DNA of 64,000 bases from Polytrichum commune (Eukaryota; Streptophyta; Polytrichopsida; Polytrichales; Polytrichaceae). The stretch is taken from assembly GCA_950295325.1 (NCBI GenBank), contig OX485803.1:39571554-39635553 (forward strand). The letters are read 5' to 3'. The notes below the pieces were generated by a model. The model was not told the DNA's origin. It did no database searches and worked only from the letters and a program-made list of their open reading frames with translations. Below are positions 58,729 to 64,000 of this stretch, one piece after another. Position 1 is the first letter of the stretch. Each line of letters starts with the position of its first letter. A program made the position numbers and the translations under genes.

Positions 58729-60022
58729 CTTCCCGCAGAAGGTCATTAGCCTTCTCATTTTCTCTCAATAAAAATAAATTTGTCTCTTCATCATTTTCTT
58801 CATCTGCAATTGGCATATCTTCCCTAGCTAATATCCTTCTTCGCACTTCCGCAATTCCAGCTCTTTCTCCTCGTAATTCACTGCCTTCTCCTACTTCACC
58901 CTCGCTAATTCTTCTAGATAATTTATTTTCTGCTTCAATAATCCAATCTTCTTCTATACCTTCGTTATTGACAATGCATATATTGTGCAATACTATACAA
59001 GTTGCTACAATATCAGGCATATTCCTCAAAGGTACCTCAGATCGTTTCATTATCAATCTCCATCTGCCCTTCAAAATCCCGAACGCCCTCTCTACGCACA
59101 TCCTCGTCGAAGATTGTATGAAATTCCAATTTCCCTCTTTCCCGGATAGCGCTGTTTTTCCACCCTTAAATGGACAATACATCCAAGGTCGTACCGGATA
59201 TGCCGCATCTCCTATCAACTTGTATGGCTGGAATTTACCCTCAATACAAGCTCGTCCAATTTTTGTCACTTGAAATACTGCCCAATCGTGAAGACTCCCT
59301 GCCCACCCAAACTCATAATCCCAAAACATGCAATCAGGTCCAACAATTCCCTGCAAAATCGCTGAATGAAATGACTTCCTACAGTAATAATCTTCTCCCC
59401 CGAGTATAGGAGCTAAAACAGGAATATGTGATCCATCTATCGCACCTATAATGTAAGGTATTCCGTGCAACTTTTCAAACTTTGAAGCTAAAACCCTAAA
59501 CTGTGATTCACTTGGAGTTTGCACGAAAATTGGTTGAAGATGCTTTCTTACGGCTCTGCAAAATTCTCTCACTATTATAGATATTGTGCTTTTATGTACT
59601 CCATACAAATCACCTATTGTTTGCAATCCATCACCACTACCCAACCGATGCAATGACATCGCTATCCTCTCTTGCACCGGTACCGAAACCCTAAAACGAG
59701 TATCCTCTTTCTTCAAATAAGGACCCAACCTCTCACACAAGAACCTAAATGTCGTATATGTCACTCGCGTTCGCTTTCTAAATTCTTTCTCCGTCCACGA
59801 ACCTAATAGCAACCGGTCCACAAAACCTAACATCCTCTCTTGACTCCATATGTTCCTCTCTTTACGTCTTTCGTAAACCACGCTCAAAATTGCAAATTTT
59901 TCCCATTCTCCTTGCAAAATCAGTGTTTGAATGCCTACAACATTCTTCACAAGCATGTACAAAAATATGTACAATCCTAGTAGCACAACTAGCTTCCTCC
60001 TCCTCTCTTCCATTTCGACCAT
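58589..60022 (-). CDS. Harbinger transposase (DDE_4, HARBI1-like)
   Basis: A single open frame of 477 residues starts at MVEMEERRRK and ends at TAG. After an N-terminal hydrophobic stretch, a helix-turn-helix-like region (RIAMSLHRLGSGDGLQTIGD, GVHKSTISIIV) precedes the catalytic domain. The acidic triad is intact: GAIDGSHIPV (first Asp), KLIGDAAYPVRPWM (second Asp) and RMCVERAFGILKGRWRLI (Glu). The length and motif order match PIF/Harbinger transposases, which cut at TTA/TAA sites. No stop or frameshift is visible. The last 30 residues overlap the other gene's 3' end on the opposite strand and may be non-essential. Confidence 0.96.
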   Translation of the reverse strand: MVEMEERRRKLVVLLGLYIFLYMLVKNVVGIQTLILQGEWEKFAILSVVYERRKERNIWSQERMLGFVDRLLLGSWTEKEFRKRTRVTYTTFRFLCERLGPYLKKEDTRFRVSVPVQERIAMSLHRLGSGDGLQTIGDLYGVHKSTISIIVREFCRAVRKHLQPIFVQTPSESQFRVLASKFEKLHGIPYIIGAIDGSHIPVLAPILGGEDYYCRKSFHSAILQGIVGPDCMFWDYEFGWAGSLHDWAVFQVTKIGRACIEGKFQPYKLIGDAAYPVRPWMYCPFKGGKTALSGKEGNWNFIQSSTRMCVERAFGILKGRWRLIMKRSEVPLRNMPDIVATCIVLHNICIVNNEGIEEDWIIEAENKLSRRISEGEVGEGSELRGERAGIAEVRRRILAREDMPIADEENDEETNLFLLRENEKANDLLREATTMHETLAESLWQYKLRHKFHLFSCQFCIHLRWFCIFFCTITRNG

Positions 60023-60358
60023 ACTTGCTGAATTTTAAGGCGAAAAGAAGAAAAACCTAAGTGAGAAGATAAGTGAAGGCATGTGTAGACAAGTGAAGTC
60101 AACAAAATGGTCAAACTTTGTTTTTTACTAAAACTGCCCTTTTTGGGCTTTATATTAAAAAAATCAGCACATCCACTCCTTGCCGCATGGTCATTCCTCT
60201 TGGTCCACATTCGGTTTACACCTAGTGAGGGGCCCAACGGCTTTGTAAATCAATTTTTTAATAACTCGGACCATGAAATGTAGACCATGAACTCGTACCA
60301 AAGAATAAGGCATCTTCCGTGGGACGAGTTCATGGTCTATGGTGTAAACCGCCCCTAA

Positions 60359-61290
60359 GTTTATGATTTTACCCCAAATTTACTCATCCAATTTGAATCT
60401 CCTCTTTTATGCACTAGAGCAAGCACGTGAGAGCAAGTGATGCTAAATATGAGATCAAATTGGCTTCACAACATTACAAAAGAATTCATTATGTTTTCAC
60501 ATGTTAGATCGATGTGTCATGTATGCATATGGCTAATGAGAAGCATGGCTTTGGTTCCAAGTCCATGCCTAGGTCAACAAAAAACTCACAATACATGTAT
60601 ACAATGTTCAATGTAGTTGAAATATATCTGAATACATGTTTCAGTATAATAATTCTACAGCTATTATACCACACAAGATAGATTTAACACAAATTACCTC
60701 TATAGTAGAATATAATAGTTTCAAAAGTATAGTTTCATAGTATTAAATCATATTTACTTCATTATTTACTTATTAAATGTATTATTCATATCAAATTATA
60801 TTGGAGTGCAAGATGCACTCAAGTGTACATGATCTAGAGTACACCCCTCCACCTATGGTACGTTGAGTGGTTCATTTCATTATTGCCCCTCTCAAAACAT
60901 GAAGCCATTACATCTTCAAGTAGTTGGAGCTCACGTACATTTGATTGTCACATTAAATCATTTATGGGCATTTGATGAAATGTATTTGAAATTCATATTG
61001 ATGAGTTTCAAGTACTTCATGACACTCTAAACACTTTGGAGAAGAAAATCTCAATTGTTTTATTGGTAACACTCATTTTTATAGAATAGACACTTTCAGT
61101 AGGTTGGCAATTTGTGAAATAAAGAATTAGACAAGTCACATAAGATCACCCATTTGTATGAATTTGTATTCAGGTTGTTGAGTCGTGTTCCACAATTATC
61201 TATGATAGTTGCACTTCAGTTTTGGTTTCATGAACATTCTAATTGATTGTTTCATTGTTGTCTATGTGAAGATGAAGGAACACAACTTAC
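60359..61290. other. Intergenic DNA, nothing recognised
   Basis: AT-rich sequence without supported ORFs or repeats. Confidence 0.5.
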
Positions 61291-61299
61291 GATCGTCTC

Positions 61300-61708
61300 C
61301 CGGGGGGTGCACTTCATTGTCAAGTTGAACACCACGTGCGATAAAACAAAATCTACTTTTTACATAAAGCATCACCAAAATGGTTCAAAAGTTTATGATT
61401 TTTTTTTTCATGAGTAGATATACATGGTATCTATTACATAGTAAAAATTGGTAACCAAATTTGATGATTTGTTTTTTTTATAAAACATACCGTTTCTAAC
61501 TAGAATGACGCAACATTGAACTAAAACAATTACTACAAAAATGAAGATGACTAAAAATTTCAAAAAAATATACAAAAGATATTATCAATGGTTATGTGTA
61601 TGTAGAAAAAATATCATAATTTTAAAAATTATCTATGGCATGTAATATAGGGTAGCAAACTTTTATCGCACGTGGCTATGAAATGTAAGGGGGTGTGATC
61701 GCCCCGTG
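61300..61708 (+). mobile_element. hAT-like non-autonomous DNA element, copy 2 (409 bp)
   Basis: The same element as 5430-5839, in the same orientation, with about ten differences. Flanks GATCGTCTC repeat on both sides (61291-61299 and 61709-61717); eight bases are the likely duplication and the ninth may be chance. The left tip has changed from CACGGG to CCGGGG. Confidence 0.9.
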
Positions 61709-61918
61709 GATCGTCTCATGCTTTCAACAAGTTACCAAAAAAATGTCATGAAGTAGTAGTATGTGGTGATGGTTGAGCTAGCTCGTGGCTCAACATTGAA
61801 TCAAAATGGAGAACATGCAAGGAATCAAATGGCCTAACATTCAAGTGACCTACAAGTCACTATCTTTGTCATAAAAAACAAACAAGAAGATGGTGAAAAC
61901 CAATATGATAATGTTATT

Positions 61919-61921
61919 TAT

Positions 61922-61953
<32 letters not shown>
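61919..61953. repeat. (ATA)n microsatellite
   Basis: About 11 trinucleotide units of ATA/AAT form an uninterrupted tract. Confidence 0.95.
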
Positions 61954-61956
<3 letters not shown>

Positions 61957-62179
61957 GAGAAAATATCGTATATACACTAATTGGTTTGATGAAGATTTGC
62001 GGCCTTTGATCTATGTTGCTCTCACTGGATATTGAGGGTTGTTAATTATTTTGAGGTATCTGATAGCATAATAACAATCTTTTTGGACAACTTTGGATCT
62101 TAAATTCAAATATTCCAAAATAAAATATAAAAAAATTGAACTGTAAGTTTCCAAGAATGCCATGTTCAAATGAACCTTA

Positions 62180-62503
62180 TGGCAGTACCCCGGAGTACCA
62201 CATAAATTTCATGCAATCAGGGGTTTAATTATTTAATTGGTCCCTAGCTTCCGTACACTTTGGAATTTGCAAAGGCGGCGCTTGGTCGTCTGAAGAAGTC
62301 CTTGGTTGTGCAGCCATGTCAACAGTCCACCCTCCCATTCTTCCGAAATTATGAGCAATAAATTCTTATATTTTGGTCGGTAATGAGATTGTGCTCATTG
62401 AATGCAGTCCATTGGCACCCTTCTAGTTGAAATTAGAGTTATATTGAGTGGATTTTGACTTCATGGGAGAGCCAGGGTATTGTGGTACCCTGGGGTACCG
62501 CCA
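62180..62503. mobile_element. TA-flanked MITE (mariner/Stowaway-like)
   Basis: The left end TGGCAGTACCCCGGAGTACC is mirrored by GGTACCCTGGGGTACCGCCA at the right, with TA on each side (62178-62179 and 62504-62505). The 324-bp body is non-coding. Confidence 0.72.
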
Positions 62504-62659
62504 TAACGTTTTAATGTTGATATATTTATGAAGTGATGTAATTCTTGTAAAAGCCGCCTAGGTTGGCCACTATAGTTTCAATAGCCACTAGGTTGGCCAC
62601 TTTAGGAGACATGGGACGACCTATACAGATCATATAATTTGTAGATGATTTCATAAGTT

Positions 62660-62677
62660 ACATACATACATACATAC

Positions 62678-62731
<54 letters not shown>

Positions 62732-62758
62732 ATATGTATATGTATATGTATATATATT
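62660..62758. repeat. Compound microsatellite (ACAT)n(GT)n(GTATAT)n
   Basis: ACATACAT tetramers pass into about 16 GT units and then GTATGT/GTATAT hexamers, roughly 100 bp in all. Confidence 0.95.
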
Positions 62759-64000
62759 ATCTACATGTATTTTGGGATGTGTAAGTTATTAAAAGTAAAC
62801 ATGACATAATCTAGTGTACATGATAACCCCATTCTAAAACCCTTGACCCTTACTGGTATGATATGGACCAGAGTTAGACAAACCCATTTCCGATCGATAC
62901 CCCCTCTCCCCAATCTTAATACATAGAGTTCCCTAAAGCCGTGAAGTTCCACACTTGTAGCTGCTATTTTCTAACGTGATGAGAAAAGCCACAAAGAATC
63001 ACACACGTGACCATCACATTCGGTGTGATGAAAAAAGCAAGTTAAAAGGGCACGGATTTGGGTTCTTTAGAAATGACACTAGTTGTAGTCAAGTTTTCAT
63101 CTCGTAGTGATTGGAAATAGGTCAACCTGTGTTATGAATATGGATTAGGAGAGAACCTTGCCTTGGAAAGTTACAATATTTTCAAAACCTAGAAATAATT
63201 TGTGAATTTTTTTGTTAATCATTGTAATATTCCCAAACATGTGAAAATCACTCCAATATCCCTTATGTGAAATTACTTAAGTTATTGGGAATATATCCGT
63301 TTACTCTAAATTAAGGAGGACCACACATTAACCCTTTGAAGTTACTAGGCTATAACTTTTAACTGAAATGACACATTCAAATGTTATTTTGTAAATTGAG
63401 AAGATCATAGTCATTCAATTTGACTTGTATGGTGCATTGCATTACACTCCTAGCAAAGTCAAAGAATGCTCCTCTTTTCTCTCAAGTGTCATCGTTTATG
63501 GTTTTAGTCATGCAATGTTCTTGAATCATCAAGTATAAAAAGAGGGTTGATCTTGAAGATGAAGAACAACGTGACAAAAGTTTTGGACTATAATTGACCT
63601 TAAATGCATAGCCATTTTGATATTATTTTTAATCTCAATAAAACATGAGTCAAATTATTGCACACGTTTTACATGAAAGAATTCTATGTACTAGCCTTGT
63701 CTACACTTTATTGCTTTTCAACTAGAAAACAAAAACACATAATGCAATCGATTAACCTCCCTCAAGGGTTTTGGAGCCCAATTTAGGTCTCTCACACATG
63801 CATTATTATAAAGTGATACAATGTGAATCTAGATTGTGATGCGACTATTTGGTAGATAGTGACAACTTGTTGTCTTACAAGGTTATTCTTCTTGTCACCC
63901 ACACAAAAGTAATGTGAAAGGAGTTTGATGAAGATTACATATCATCAAGTATAATAAGAGATTCCACAAGTAGTATGAACATACCAAAAGTGTTTAGGGG
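62759..64000. other. Intergenic DNA, nothing recognised
   Basis: No ORF above 63 codons and no repeat pair was seen up to the window edge. Confidence 0.5.

Larger units (their letters stand above)
57164..60355. mobile_element. Near-intact PIF/Harbinger transposon (3192 bp)
   Basis: Terminal inverted repeats of 39 bp (57164-57202 and 60317-60355) begin GGGGCGGTTTACAC and differ at only 3 positions. The 3-bp duplication TAA flanks both ends (57161-57163, 60356-60358). Inside, two convergent genes encode a Myb/trihelix-like protein (57597-58728, +) and a DDE transposase (60022-58589, -), the standard two-gene layout of this superfamily. Subterminal copies of GACCATGAA..TCGT motifs at 60268-60298 may be transposase or Myb binding sites. 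The low TIR divergence and open transposase frame suggest recent activity. Confidence 0.95.

Noticed and set aside
58683-59273. 196-codon plus-strand frame
   Set aside because: It is the antisense shadow of the Harbinger transposase.

Overview
This window is nuclear DNA from a land plant: genes have introns with GT..AG borders, there is a short run of plant-type telomere repeat (CCCTAAA), and most of the space is transposon-derived. One gene encodes a SAXO-type axonemal microtubule protein, which suggests a lineage that still makes flagellated sperm (bryophyte, lycophyte, fern, cycad or Ginkgo). The short introns (about 70-1,300 bp) fit a moss or lycophyte better than a giant-genome fern or cycad. 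The species cannot be fixed from the sequence.

Five host genes can be assembled exon by exon with matching splice phases. From left to right: (1) the last three coding exons of mitochondrial alternative oxidase AOX (206-2241, +); (2) a four-exon gene whose reading frame continues from an apparently active Ser/Thr kinase domain into a second, lectin-receptor-kinase-like domain that has lost all its catalytic motifs (22133-26745, +), a tandem kinase-pseudokinase of 1005 codons; (3) a complete STELLO-type (DUF288) Golgi glycosyltransferase-like protein (27162-32640, -); (4) a SAXO/FAM154-like protein in three visible exons (37502-41179, -); (5) a complete ten-exon tRNA threonylcarbamoyladenosine dehydratase (TcdA/CsdL-like, E1-like ThiF fold) with an N-terminal hydrophobic segment (45077-49889, -).

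The remainder is mobile DNA and its debris. A nearly intact PIF/Harbinger element (57164-60355) has 39-bp terminal repeats, a TAA target duplication, an intact DDE transposase ORF and a two-exon Myb/trihelix-like ORF; a tRNA-derived SINE sits in the intron of that second ORF. Non-autonomous elements with readable target duplications include two nearly identical 410-bp hAT-like copies (one inserted in a dispersed repeat whose empty site is also in the window), a hAT-like element packed with CCCATG repeats, a C/G-tract-ended hAT-like element, two Tourist-like relatives, two TA-flanked MITEs and a 2-kb Mutator-like foldback. A second foldback carries a CT microsatellite in its loop. Two pogo/Tigger-type transposase remnants, one LINE zinc-knuckle remnant and LTR-like dispersed repeats are also present.

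A recurrent theme is local tandem duplication inside introns: STELLO introns 1 and 2, the SAXO intron and TcdA intron 1 each contain a duplicated block of roughly 180-460 bp. The genes do not form an operon or obvious cluster; their neighbourhood appears incidental.
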